A DNA stretch of 64,000 bases from Lamprobacter modestohalophilus (lineage in GTDB: Bacteria > Pseudomonadota > Gammaproteobacteria > Chromatiales > Chromatiaceae): NCBI RefSeq assembly GCF_016583905.1, contig NZ_NRRY01000001.1, positions 62,001 through 126,000 on the forward strand, given 5' to 3'. Below, piece after piece: positions 8,405-17,085 of this stretch. A program made the translations under genes and the position numbers. Every line of letters begins with the position of its first letter. Positions within the stretch are counted from its first letter, which is position 1. The notes beneath the pieces were generated by a model. That model was not told the DNA's origin. It did not search any database and saw nothing but the letters and a program-made list of their open reading frames with translations.

Positions 8405-9949
8405 TCACCCTAGCGTCACCCGGTTGCGCCCTTGCTCCTTGCTCTTGTAGAGCGCGCGATCGGCAGCGCGGATCAGTTCGACCTTGGTGGGTGGAGTGCC
8501 TTGTCCGTTCCAATGCGCGAGACCGATGCTCATGGTGATGCGCAGTGGCGTCTCGCCAAAGCGGAACCGGGCCTGTTCGATCTCATGGCGCAAGCGCTCG
8601 GCGAATTGCTGACTCTGCTCAGGCTCCAACTCCGGCAGGATGATGAGGAATTCCTCGCCGCCATAGCGGGCGATCCTGTCGGAGTCGCGGATCAGCGTCT
8701 GGCACAGCTTGGCGAGCTGCATCAAGACCTGGTCGCCGGCCTGGTGCCCGTGTTGATCGTTGAGGGCCTTGAAGTGATCGATGTCGAAGAGCACGAGCGT
8801 CAGCGGGCGCTGATAGCGCGTGGCGCGCTCGAGCTCGGTATCGATCAGCTCCTGCATATAGGCGTGATTGTAGAGCCCGGTGAGTCCATCGGTGCGCGAG
8901 AGTGAGAGCAGATGCTCCTCGCGTGCGAGGGTGGAGACAATCGGCCGTAGCGACAGCACCGTGAGCAGATAGACGACCAGGGTGGCGCCAGCCGTGGTCG
9001 CCAGTAACACCTGTATCTGCTGGTCGATGGGGGCATAGAATTGCTCGGCGTCAACGATTGAGACCAGGCTCCAGCGGTCCCCCTCGAGCGGTTGTTGGCG
9101 AATGATGAAGCGTGGATCGCTCGAGCCTGATGCCAAAAACTGTTGCAGCGCTGTCTGGGCCTGATCCTTCGAAGCTTGTTCCGTCAGAGCCTGTTCCGTC
9201 AGAGCCTGGTCATTCGGGGCTTGCTCAGCTGGGACCTGGTCAGTAGTGGGTTGTTCAGTCGCAGCTTGGTCAGCAGAGGGCTGGTCGGTTGTTGTTTGGC
9301 GCGGCCAATATTTGATTTGACGCTCGCCCGAGACCAGCGCCAAGAGGCTGGCGGGGCGGCTCTGTTCGCCGATGAACTGCTGCACCGCCTGATCGCTGAT
9401 GATCAGGGTGTCGAAGCCGATGCGCTCACCGCTGCCATCGAAGAGCGGCGAGCAATAGACGAGCGCACCGGTGCGCTTGGCCGCTTCGTTCGACAGCCGT
9501 TGCACCTGCTGGAGCGCGTCGTCCATGCAGGCCGCCGTTAGTGTCACGGGAACCGGCCGGCCGACGCTGAATAGAGGCTCGCCATCCGGGCCTTGGCGGG
9601 CGATGGCGAGTATGAGGTCGTTGGCGCGCAAGGCATCGGCGAGCTTCGGCTGACTGAAGTCGACCAGTGCCTCGCGGCTGATCTCGCCACGCAGATAGGC
9701 AGCCTGTTTGAGACGAATCGCGGTGCGGCTCGCTGCTTGTCGCGCGAGATCTTCATGATGCTGCAGGATGCCCTGCAAGCGCCCGGCGCTGTTCTGCACC
9801 GCCAGTTCCAGACTCTGGGTGTGGGTTGCCCGCAGATAGCCGACCAGCGGCCGCAGACCGAAGAAGTAAAAACTGCTGATCAGCAACAGGCTGCTCAGTC
9901 CAACAACCACGTAGATGTTGTAGATCTGACCGCGGTGTTTGATGTTCAT
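8405..9949 (-). CDS. Membrane sensor diguanylate cyclase (GGDEF), 514 aa
   Basis: It makes c-di-GMP from two GTP at the inner membrane. Layout: N-terminal helix at about 10-30, a periplasmic Cache-like sensor (about 35-310), a second helix (about 318-340), and a GGDEF domain (about 355-510). The signature reads GGEEF at residues 430-434, an active variant. An inhibitory I-site RDSD sits exactly five residues before it (421-424), so product inhibition is likely. The sensor is interrupted at about residues 215-265 by a Thr/Asp/Glu/Gln repeat (TDQPSADQAATEQ and so on) that looks inserted. The start chosen is ATG 9949; an upstream TTG at 9970 is in frame but has no ribosome site. Confidence 0.85.
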   Translation of the reverse strand: MNIKHRGQIYNIYVVVGLSSLLLISSFYFFGLRPLVGYLRATHTQSLELAVQNSAGRLQGILQHHEDLARQAASRTAIRLKQAAYLRGEISREALVDFSQPKLADALRANDLILAIARQGPDGEPLFSVGRPVPVTLTAACMDDALQQVQRLSNEAAKRTGALVYCSPLFDGSGERIGFDTLIISDQAVQQFIGEQSRPASLLALVSGERQIKYWPRQTTTDQPSADQAATEQPTTDQVPAEQAPNDQALTEQALTEQASKDQAQTALQQFLASGSSDPRFIIRQQPLEGDRWSLVSIVDAEQFYAPIDQQIQVLLATTAGATLVVYLLTVLSLRPIVSTLAREEHLLSLSRTDGLTGLYNHAYMQELIDTELERATRYQRPLTLVLFDIDHFKALNDQHGHQAGDQVLMQLAKLCQTLIRDSDRIARYGGEEFLIILPELEPEQSQQFAERLRHEIEQARFRFGETPLRITMSIGLAHWNGQGTPPTKVELIRAADRALYKSKEQGRNRVTLG

Positions 9950-10260
9950 TGGGGTGATTGGCGCTGACAAGGGCTGTATCTGCGCATGCGCGCTGGCTGC
10001 AAGCGCATGAAATCTGTTTTAACTGCCGGTTCGAGGGGCTTCGCTGAGGTAGGTTCAGGGCCACCAGGCCAGGGGCTGGCTCGCGCTGATCGTTGCCCGC
10101 TGAGCACATGCTCGGCGTCCATGGAGGCAATGTCTGTGCGTCAAACAGAACACAGGATATGCCATGAGTCTAACCTGATTTAGAGGCCGCAATCATTGAC
10201 CTCGCGCGACGGCGCGAAACACAATCTTGCCGCTGCAACTGACGAAACGGGAGAGACATC
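9950..10260. other. Divergent intergenic region with no gene seen
   Basis: This 311-base gap separates two divergently transcribed genes and must hold both promoters. I see no convincing -35/-10 pair, hairpin or small ORF. The last bases carry gggagag, a good ribosome site for the gene at 10261. Confidence 0.5.
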
Positions 10261-11910
10261 ATGGTGCAGGCGCGCCGCACCGCTTCGCGCGGTCCGATGC
10301 GGGGACCTTCACACAGTGGGGACAAAGCGCTCGCTGAGGCTGCTGGCCTCCATCGTGCCGGTCAGCTCGAACAGGCCGAGAAGGCCTATCGTCGCATCCT
10401 GCGGCGGCGTCCGACTGATGCCCGCGCCCTCTATTATCTGGGGATCGCGGTCCACCAACGCCGTCGGCCCAAGGAGGCGATTCGCCATTTTTGCGCCTCG
10501 CTGAAGGGTGATCCGAACAACCCCGAGGTGCATCGCTACCTGGGATTGGCGCTGAAGGATACCGGCCAGCCAGCGGCGGCCGAGGGCGCCTATCGCGATG
10601 CGCTAGCGGTGGCGCCGAATAGCCCGGAGATCCTGGCCAATCTCGCCACCGTGCTCAAGGCGCAGGATCGGCAGGATGAGGCGCTTGAGGCCTTGGAGCG
10701 GGCGGTCAGCCTGGCGCCCGACTCGGCACCGATTCTCACCGCCTGTGGACATGCGCAGCGCGAAGCAGGTCGCCTGGATGAGGCTGAGGCGCTGCACCGC
10801 CGCGCACTGTCACAGCGCCCTGACCATGCCCCCTCGCTGACCGGGCTCTCGGCGACGCTATGGCGCAAGGGGCGCGATGACGAAGCGGCCCAGGCCGCGC
10901 GCCAGGCCATCGCGCAGGCCCCGCAATTGGCACAGGCGCATCTGATGCTGGGCAACGCGCTGCGCCGGCTGAAGCAGCCGCAAGAGGCGATGGCGGCGTT
11001 TCGAGCGGCGACGGAAGTCGCGCCTGAAGATCCGACCCCGCGCGTGGGCTTGGCTGAGGCGGCTCAGGATGCTGGAGCACTCGAGACCGCGTTGCAGGAA
11101 GGCCGCCGCGCGCTAGCGCTGCAGCCCGATGCGGAGTCCCTGCACACAGTCCATGGCCAAACCCTCTATGCGCTGCGTGCCGCTGGCAGCCTGGAGCAGG
11201 CCCGGCAAGAGGCCATCGCTTGGCTCAACGCCTATCCCAACAGCCCGACGGCTCAGCATCTGGCGCCGGCGCTGATGGACGCCGCGCCGCCCGAGCGGGC
11301 CAGCAGCCCCTATGTGCGGGCCACCTTCGACGCCTTCGCCGAGAGCTTTGATGATCGACTCGGCGCCCTCGACTATGCCGGGCCGGCCCTAGTCGAGCGC
11401 CTGCTGCGCGCGGCACGTCCCGAGGGCGTGGACAGCCTGCTCGACCTCGGCTGCGGCACCGGGCTGGTCGCGCCGGTGGTGCGCCCGCTGGCTCAGCGTC
11501 TGGAGGGCTTGGACCTGTCGCCCGAGATGCTCGCCCGCGCCGCCGAGCGCGATCTCTATGACGCTTTACATGAGGCCGATGCTGAGGCCTTCTTGGCTCC
11601 AGCGCAGGCGGATTGGGACGTCATCATCGCTGCCGATGTGCTGATCTACATGGGCGCCTTGGAACCGCTGGTTGCCGCTGTCGCCTCCGCGCTGCGGCCC
11701 GAAGGCCTGTTCATCGCCACCACAGAGGAGGCTGACGGTGAATCCTGGGAGCTCCAGCCGTCAGGACGCTATCGACACAGCCGGCGCTATCTGCGTCAGG
11801 TGCTCGACGCGGCGGGATTGATCATCGACCAGCTCGAGACGGTGGTGCTCCGCCACGAAGGCGAGCGGCCCGTGGAGGCCTTGGCAGTGGTCGTACGGCG
11901 CGCATCATGA
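10261..11910 (+). CDS. TPR-repeat protein with C-terminal SAM methyltransferase, 549 aa
   Basis: Residues about 17-330 are tetratricopeptide repeats (LHRAGQLEQAEKAYRRILRR, HRYLGLALKDTGQPAAAEGA and further copies), a helical surface for protein binding. Residues about 340-549 form a class I methyltransferase: motif I LLDLGCGTGLV near residue 395, GLDLSPEML, and DVIIAADVLIYMG. The pairing suggests methylation of a protein or lipid-linked partner recognised by the repeats, but the substrate is unknown. The start ATG 10261 has gggagag eight bases upstream. The gene is convergent with rlmKL: the two stop codons share the palindrome tcatga (11905-11910). Confidence 0.85.
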   Translation: MVQARRTASRGPMRGPSHSGDKALAEAAGLHRAGQLEQAEKAYRRILRRRPTDARALYYLGIAVHQRRRPKEAIRHFCASLKGDPNNPEVHRYLGLALKDTGQPAAAEGAYRDALAVAPNSPEILANLATVLKAQDRQDEALEALERAVSLAPDSAPILTACGHAQREAGRLDEAEALHRRALSQRPDHAPSLTGLSATLWRKGRDDEAAQAARQAIAQAPQLAQAHLMLGNALRRLKQPQEAMAAFRAATEVAPEDPTPRVGLAEAAQDAGALETALQEGRRALALQPDAESLHTVHGQTLYALRAAGSLEQARQEAIAWLNAYPNSPTAQHLAPALMDAAPPERASSPYVRATFDAFAESFDDRLGALDYAGPALVERLLRAARPEGVDSLLDLGCGTGLVAPVVRPLAQRLEGLDLSPEMLARAAERDLYDALHEADAEAFLAPAQADWDVIIAADVLIYMGALEPLVAAVASALRPEGLFIATTEEADGESWELQPSGRYRHSRRYLRQVLDAAGLIIDQLETVVLRHEGERPVEALAVVVRRAS

Positions 11911-14409
11911 TCCGCGCCGAATCCGCCAGCAGCGGTGGATATGCGGATGGCGGGCGAAGTCTTTGGGGATGGTCTGGGCGCTGATGTCCTCGATGTCCAG
12001 ATCGCTCAGCGCCTCCTCGTCGAGCTTGAAGCGGCGCTTGTTGGTCGAGAAAATCAGCTCGCCATCGGCCGCGAGCAGGGCCACGGCGGCGCGGATCAGC
12101 CTGACTTGATCGCGCTCGACATCAAAGGTGCCGTCCATGCGCTTGGAGGTCGAGAAGGTCGGCGGATCGAGGAAGATCAGCCCAAAGTGGCCACGATAGG
12201 CGCGGGCCTGCTCGAGCCACTCCAGGCAGTTGGCCTGGATCAGCTGATGGTCGTGGCCGGTGAAGCCGTTCAGCGCCAGGTTGCGCCGCGCCCAATCGAG
12301 GTAGGTCTTGGAGAGGTCAACCGTGGTGGTCGAGCGGGCGCCACCCCGGGCGGCATGGCAGCTCGCGACGCCGGTGTAGCCGAACAGATTAAGCATGTTG
12401 CGATCAGCGGCCAGGTGGCCAATCAACCGCCGCGTCTCACGGTGATCGAGAAACAGGCCGGTATCCAGATAGTCCTCGAAGTTGACCAATAGGGTCAGCT
12501 CATCCTCGGCGACCTTGTGGAAGTGGCCAGTCTGCGCCAGCCGCTCGTATTGGGCCTTGCCGCGCTGCGGCTGGCGGACCTTGAAGAACAGGTCGTGCTC
12601 CGGCACCTCGAGCACCTCGGCGATGACACCGATGCCTTCGCGCAGCCGCCGCCGTGCGGCCTTGGGATCGATGTCGGGCGGGGCGGCGTATTCCTGCACC
12701 TGCACGAAGCGCCGCTCCGGGGTCGCCGGGTTGGCGCTCTGGTAGACATCGACCGCCAGCGCGTACTCGGGCAGATCGGCATCATAGAGTCGGTAGCAAC
12801 CGATGCCCTCGCGCTGTAGCCATTTCCTGAGCGCCTTCTGATTCTTGCGCAGCCGGTTGGCGAGCATCTCGGCACCGGGTCCGCGCTCGGCAGGAGGCAA
12901 TGGGCGAGGGCGGTCTGAGACATGCGCCTCGGGGCGGACCTCGAAATGCAGCAGCCGGCATTCGATCGGCCCGTTGTAGAGGGTATGAAACCGATGCGCG
13001 CGCAGCCCCATACGCTTACCAAGCTCCGGGTTGCCGGTCAGCACGGCAGCGCGCCAGCCCCCGAACTGGATACGTAGCAAGGCGCCCAGTGATTGGTAGA
13101 GGCCGGCGAGATCCTCGGCGCCGATGCGCTCGCCATAGGGCGGGTTGGTGATCAGCAGGCCGGGTATCGGCGTGGTATTTGATGCACGCTCGGATGAGGC
13201 GGCAGAGGGGATCGGCTGGGGGCTCCTGTGAGCGTTGCCCGCAGGGGGTCTCAGACCGATGTCAGTGTCCGTGCCAACGCGTGTTTCCACGCTGCCGCCG
13301 TTGCCGGCCTCGACGTCGGTGCCACTGCTGGCGCTCGAACTCGCGCTGCTGGCGTTGGTGTCCGCAATGGTGCCTGTGCCGGTCAGCGGATCGGAGCTTG
13401 AGTCTGGACTGAGGCCTGGGCTTGGATTCAGGCTTTGATCGATGCTTTGATCGAGGCTGAGGCTTGCCATCTGTGATCTGCGACTGGGCCGGCAATCTTC
13501 CAGTGCCTGTCGCTCGAACTGCACATGACCAGCAAGTCCGGCATGCGAGGCGTTGGCATGCGCGGCCTTGATTGCGGCCGGATCGAGATCGCTGCCGCGC
13601 AGCCGGGTGCTGCTGCGCACAAGCCGATGCAGGCCGGTTGCGCGGCGCTCCTTGGCCTCGGCGAGGAGCGTCCTCCAGGCACTCCAGGCTGCCTGATCAT
13701 GACCACGCCAGCCGCTGAAGCCCCAATAGTCGCGTCGCAGGCCGGGGGCGATGTCGGCGGCGATCAGCGCGCCTTCGATCACCAGGGTGCCGATGCCACA
13801 GAGCGGGTCGATCAGCTCACCGCCGCCGGCGGCGATCTCGGGCCAGCCGGCCCGCAGCAGCAGCGCGGCCGCCAGGGTCTCCTTCAAGGGCGCGGCGCCG
13901 CCTTGGATGCGCCAGCCGCGCCGATGCAGGGCCTCGCCGGAGAGGTCGAGAAAGAGCACCGCCTGGTCGCGGAACAGCCGGCAGCGCAGCGCCAGATCGG
14001 GCTGGATCGGGCGCACGCTCGGGCGGCTGCCGCTGCGCTCGCGGATCTGATCGACGATCGCATCCTTGACGCGCTGGGCCGCAAACTGGGTGTGCTCGAT
14101 CTGCGAGCGGGCGCTGTCGACCGAGACCGCGAGGGTCTGCTCCGGCCCAAGGTGTTCGGACCAGTCGATCTCGCGCACGCCGGCGTAAAGGGCATCCGGG
14201 TTTGGTGCGGCGAAGTCGCTGAGCGGCAGCAGCACGCGGCTGGCGACCCGCGACCAGAGGCAGACGCGGTAGGCGTCGGCCAGGCTGCCAGAAAAGTCGA
14301 CCCCGGCGCGGGTCTCGACCGCGGTCTCGATGCCGAGGCCACGCAGCTCATCGGCGAGCAGGCTCTCGAGATTGCGCGCGGCGCTGACGAAGAAGCGTTG
14401 CTCGCTCAT
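11905..14409 (-). CDS. rlmKL: Bifunctional 23S rRNA methyltransferase RlmKL (m2G2445 and m7G2069)
   Basis: A THUMP domain (about 50-155) and the RlmL methyltransferase with LITNPPYGERIGAEDL make m2G2445. The C-terminal RlmK half (about 560-834) carries NLFGYTGVASCHAA, FLDPPTFSTSK and the FFKVRQPQRGKAQYERL region, and makes m7G2069. Length is 834 aa against about 700 in E. coli. The difference is a Ser/Asp/Pro-rich stretch (about residues 314-415, bases 13165-13470) just before the NPPY motif. That region is short in other RlmKL proteins, so this is a large in-frame insertion. The start ATG 14409 overlaps the oxyR stop as ATGA, so the two genes are co-translated. Confidence 0.92.
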   Translation of the reverse strand: MSEQRFFVSAARNLESLLADELRGLGIETAVETRAGVDFSGSLADAYRVCLWSRVASRVLLPLSDFAAPNPDALYAGVREIDWSEHLGPEQTLAVSVDSARSQIEHTQFAAQRVKDAIVDQIRERSGSRPSVRPIQPDLALRCRLFRDQAVLFLDLSGEALHRRGWRIQGGAAPLKETLAAALLLRAGWPEIAAGGGELIDPLCGIGTLVIEGALIAADIAPGLRRDYWGFSGWRGHDQAAWSAWRTLLAEAKERRATGLHRLVRSSTRLRGSDLDPAAIKAAHANASHAGLAGHVQFERQALEDCRPSRRSQMASLSLDQSIDQSLNPSPGLSPDSSSDPLTGTGTIADTNASSASSSASSGTDVEAGNGGSVETRVGTDTDIGLRPPAGNAHRSPQPIPSAASSERASNTTPIPGLLITNPPYGERIGAEDLAGLYQSLGALLRIQFGGWRAAVLTGNPELGKRMGLRAHRFHTLYNGPIECRLLHFEVRPEAHVSDRPRPLPPAERGPGAEMLANRLRKNQKALRKWLQREGIGCYRLYDADLPEYALAVDVYQSANPATPERRFVQVQEYAAPPDIDPKAARRRLREGIGVIAEVLEVPEHDLFFKVRQPQRGKAQYERLAQTGHFHKVAEDELTLLVNFEDYLDTGLFLDHRETRRLIGHLAADRNMLNLFGYTGVASCHAARGGARSTTTVDLSKTYLDWARRNLALNGFTGHDHQLIQANCLEWLEQARAYRGHFGLIFLDPPTFSTSKRMDGTFDVERDQVRLIRAAVALLAADGELIFSTNKRRFKLDEEALSDLDIEDISAQTIPKDFARHPHIHRCWRIRRGS

Positions 14410-15656
14410 TTGTTTGATGCCGTTGAAGATGCAGGCGCGGGTGCAGATTCCTCTGCAGGAGCAGCCGCATTCGCGATGGTTGACGTGGCGCTGTGCGTCG
14501 AATCGGATGTAGGCGTCGATACGGATACGGCGGCCGATCCGGATGTCGGTTTCGATTCGGAAACAGGAGTCGATCTGGATGCAGGAGTCAGCCCGGAGGC
14601 GCGCATCGATCCGGAAGCGCTTGCGGCTGCCGGAGCCACGCTCTGTTCTGGCGCGGATGCAGCGACCGAGGCGGACGCTGCGGCAGGCGTGGGCGCATTC
14701 AGTGCGTCATCGACGGCCGCAGTAACCGGCGCCGGCGCGCCCGGCAACGGCCGCACCGAGTCCGGCAACTGCGAGACCAAGACTTCGGCAAAGGCATCCA
14801 ACGCCTGCTGACGCGGAAAGCTGCGCCGCGAGACCAGCGAGATGCGCCGATAGGCATCTGGCAGATGCAGTGGCCGCCGCACGATTGGGCTGTCCGGTGG
14901 ATTCTCGCCGCTGCAGGCCAACGCCGGTAGCAAGGTGCAGCCGAAACCGGCGCCGACTAGCTGCAGCAGGGTCTCAAGGCTCGAGGCACGCAGATCGGCC
15001 ATCTCGCCACTGCGCGGGCGCTCGGCCAGGCGACAGACCTCCATCACCTGATGAGTCAGGCAATGGCCGTCGCTGAGCAGCAGCAGCTCGGTTTCTTCCA
15101 GATCGGCCTCGGTAATTTCGGGCTTGTCGCCGAGCGGATGCTGGCGCGGATGTGCGAGCCAGAACGGCTCCTCGAACAGCGGCCGCGCGACCAGCTCAGG
15201 CTCGGCGACTGGGGTCGCCAGCAGCGCCGCATCGACCTCATGATGCTCGAGCCGCTTGAGCAGGGTCTCGGTGATCTCCTCGATCAGCACCAGCTTGATC
15301 TGTGGCAAGCGCTCGCGCAGCGGTAGCAGGATTAGCGGCAGCAGATAAGGGCTCAGCGTCGGGATGGCGCCGATGCGCAATGGCCCGGCGAGCGGGTCCT
15401 GATGCGCGCGGGCAACCTGCTCGATGGCATCCGCCTGCTCCATCAGTAGGCGTGCATGCTGCAGGATTAGCTGACCGGTCGGCGTGATTTCGACCGAGCG
15501 ATTGGTGCGCTCGAAGATGGTCACGCCGAGCTCATGCTCGAGCTTGCGGATCTGGCCGCTCAGCGTCGGTTGACTGACGAACGAGCGCTCAGCGGCGCGG
15601 CCGAAGTGGCGGGTCTCGGCAAGAGCGAGGATGTATTTGATATCGCGCAGATTCAT
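14406..15656 (-). CDS. oxyR: OxyR, peroxide-sensing LysR-type regulator with a long C-terminal tail
   Basis: N-terminal winged HTH (MNLRDIKYILALAETRHFGRAA..., residues 1-60), then the effector domain. The redox pair is C199 in SDGHCLTHQ and C208 in MEVC, the same spacing and numbering as E. coli OxyR, followed by the conserved SSLETLLQLVGAG and TLLPALAC. It would activate antioxidant genes when H2O2 forms the C199-C208 disulfide. I start it at ATG 15656, the family start; an upstream in-frame extension would run through the 19-bp repeat array. Family members end near residue 305. Here about 110 extra Ala/Ser/Pro/Thr residues continue until the stop overlaps the rlmKL start. The tail is encoded by degenerate six-base repeats. 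Confidence 0.9.
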   Translation of the reverse strand: MNLRDIKYILALAETRHFGRAAERSFVSQPTLSGQIRKLEHELGVTIFERTNRSVEITPTGQLILQHARLLMEQADAIEQVARAHQDPLAGPLRIGAIPTLSPYLLPLILLPLRERLPQIKLVLIEEITETLLKRLEHHEVDAALLATPVAEPELVARPLFEEPFWLAHPRQHPLGDKPEITEADLEETELLLLSDGHCLTHQVMEVCRLAERPRSGEMADLRASSLETLLQLVGAGFGCTLLPALACSGENPPDSPIVRRPLHLPDAYRRISLVSRRSFPRQQALDAFAEVLVSQLPDSVRPLPGAPAPVTAAVDDALNAPTPAAASASVAASAPEQSVAPAAASASGSMRASGLTPASRSTPVSESKPTSGSAAVSVSTPTSDSTHSATSTIANAAAPAEESAPAPASSTASNK

Positions 15657-15756
15657 AACGGTGGGACAGTGCGGTGCCTGAGGCTGCAGGCGATAAGGAT
15701 ACCCCGAACCGCTCGAAGTCCGGCTTGCTGGTCTGGCTTGTTGGTCACAATCTTCA

Positions 15757-15813
15757 CAAAACGCTGTCTTCCAAACAAAACGCTGTCTTCCAAACAAAAC
15801 GCTGTCTTCCAAA
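15757..15813. repeat. 19-bp direct repeat, three perfect copies, upstream of oxyR
   Basis: The unit caaaacgctgtcttccaaa occurs at 15757, 15776 and 15795 with no mismatch. It lies between divergent oxyR and the HDOD operon, about 100 bases from each start. It could be a binding array for a regulator or simply a slippage product. It does not resemble the usual OxyR site. Confidence 0.85.
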
Positions 15814-15905
15814 AAGGCGCTGGGGGAACCACCTGTAATCCAGTAGGGATCTGTACTAGACTCCTGGCTATGCGTGTTTGGGATCAGCGACCAGTCTTGC
15901 TAACG

Positions 15906-16229
15906 ATGATGTTGAACTCACGTCCCCTGGATGAAATCCAGACCGGCATGGTGATCGGCGCTGATGTCTATGATCCAAATGGGCTCGTTCTGCTGCGGGC
16001 AGGCACGATGATTACCGAACGCACTATCCGTGCGCTCAAATGTTGGGGAATAGCCGAGGCTCCGATCAGCATCTCTGGTGAGACTGTACCTGACACCGCG
16101 GAGCAACATCGTTCCCATCAGGCGCTCATAGCGATGCTCGACGCCCAGTTTGCACTCAGCAACCTCGGGCATCCGGTTATCCAAGCGCTTTATGGCCTCT
16201 GTCTTGAGCGCGCTCAGCAACAGCAATGA
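15906..16229 (+). CDS. Small domain protein resembling the N-terminus of HD-GYP/HDOD proteins, 107 aa
   Basis: The product reads RPLDEIQTGMVIGADVYDPNG, then LVLLRAGTMITERTIRALKCWGI. This is the short beta-rich module (L-x-x-G-M-V-x-x-x-D-V-Y, L-L-x-x-G-T-x-I-T, R-x-L-x-x-W-G-I) often fused in front of HD-GYP phosphodiesterases or encoded just before an HDOD gene. Ten bases separate its stop from the HDOD start, so they are one transcript. It probably works with that protein. ATG 15906 or 15909 is the likely start; ATG 15870 would add 12 residues. No catalytic residues are visible. Confidence 0.65.
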   Translation: MMLNSRPLDEIQTGMVIGADVYDPNGLVLLRAGTMITERTIRALKCWGIAEAPISISGETVPDTAEQHRSHQALIAMLDAQFALSNLGHPVIQALYGLCLERAQQQQ

Positions 16230-16239
16230 GCCACTTGCG

Positions 16240-17085
16240 ATGAAGGCTCGAGCTGACCGATTACTCGATCGGCTCAATGAGCTGCCATCTCTTCCCGCGA
16301 TCTATTACCAAGCACGTGAAGCCCTAGTCCGGCCCGAGGGGTCGTTGGAGTCGATGGCGCGCGTCTTGGAGGCCGATCTGTCGTTGAGCGCACGGCTGCT
16401 GCGTGTTGCCAACAGCGCGCTGTACGGACTCGTCTCCAAGGTGGACAGCCTGACGCACGCGTTGGCTGTGATTGGAACCGAAGAGGCCCATCGGATCGTC
16501 CTCGCGACCTCTGTCGTCTCGGTCTTTAGGGATATCCCACTCGGCGCCGTGTCCATGCGCTCGTTCTGGGAGCACAGCATCGCGACCGGCGTTGCCAGCC
16601 GAGCCATTGCAAGGCGCCTCGGGCAAACCGAGGTTGAGCGATTCTATCTGGCGGGTTTGCTGCATGACATCGGTCGGCTCCCGCTTTATCTGCTTGAGCC
16701 GGACGCGATGGGCCAAGCACTCCAAGCGCATCGCGAGCATCGTGCCGACCTGCTTACGCTCGAAGCACAGATACTCGGCATCACGCACACCGATGTCGGG
16801 GCGCTCCTGTTGGAAAAATGGCAGATTCCGCGCGTGTATTGCGAAGTCGCCGGCCGACATCACGACCTAGCCGAGGACGACTACTGCCTCGAGACCAGTA
16901 TCACTCACATCGCCGATATCATCACCAACAGCCTGCGTATTGGTAGCAGTGGAACCCGCGCTGTACCCGTCCTGAGCGATGCGCAGTGGCAGCGCAGCGG
17001 CCTCGAGATCGAGGATCTGCGTCCTGTCGTTGATCTGACCTTGTCAACGACTAAGGATGTCGTGTCCGCCTTCCTTGAGTCCTGA
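16240..17085 (+). CDS. HDOD-domain signalling protein, 282 aa codons
   Basis: The sequence starts MKARADRLLDRLNELPSLPA and continues with the HDOD hallmarks: LEADLSLSARLLRVANSALYG, a WEHSIATGVASRAIA helix, FYLAGLLHDIGRLPLYLLE and ITHTDVGALLLEKWQIP. An LLHDIG motif is present, but HDOD proteins usually lack the complete metal site of HD phosphodiesterases and act as protein-binding scaffolds in c-di-GMP and chemosensory signalling. It sits between the small module gene and the EAL gene. Its stop directly abuts the next start (TGAATG). I start at ATG 16240, because the longer frame overlaps the upstream gene. Confidence 0.85.
   Translation: MKARADRLLDRLNELPSLPAIYYQAREALVRPEGSLESMARVLEADLSLSARLLRVANSALYGLVSKVDSLTHALAVIGTEEAHRIVLATSVVSVFRDIPLGAVSMRSFWEHSIATGVASRAIARRLGQTEVERFYLAGLLHDIGRLPLYLLEPDAMGQALQAHREHRADLLTLEAQILGITHTDVGALLLEKWQIPRVYCEVAGRHHDLAEDDYCLETSITHIADIITNSLRIGSSGTRAVPVLSDAQWQRSGLEIEDLRPVVDLTLSTTKDVVSAFLES

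Noticed and set aside
13525-14811. A 428-codon plus-strand open frame
   Set aside because: It is the complement of rlmKL and the repeat tail of oxyR, both clearly real on the other strand.
15657-15812. An upstream extension of OxyR by 52 residues
   Set aside because: It would translate through the 19-bp repeats. The family start MNLRDIKY at 15656 aligns with known OxyR, including C199 and C208 numbering.
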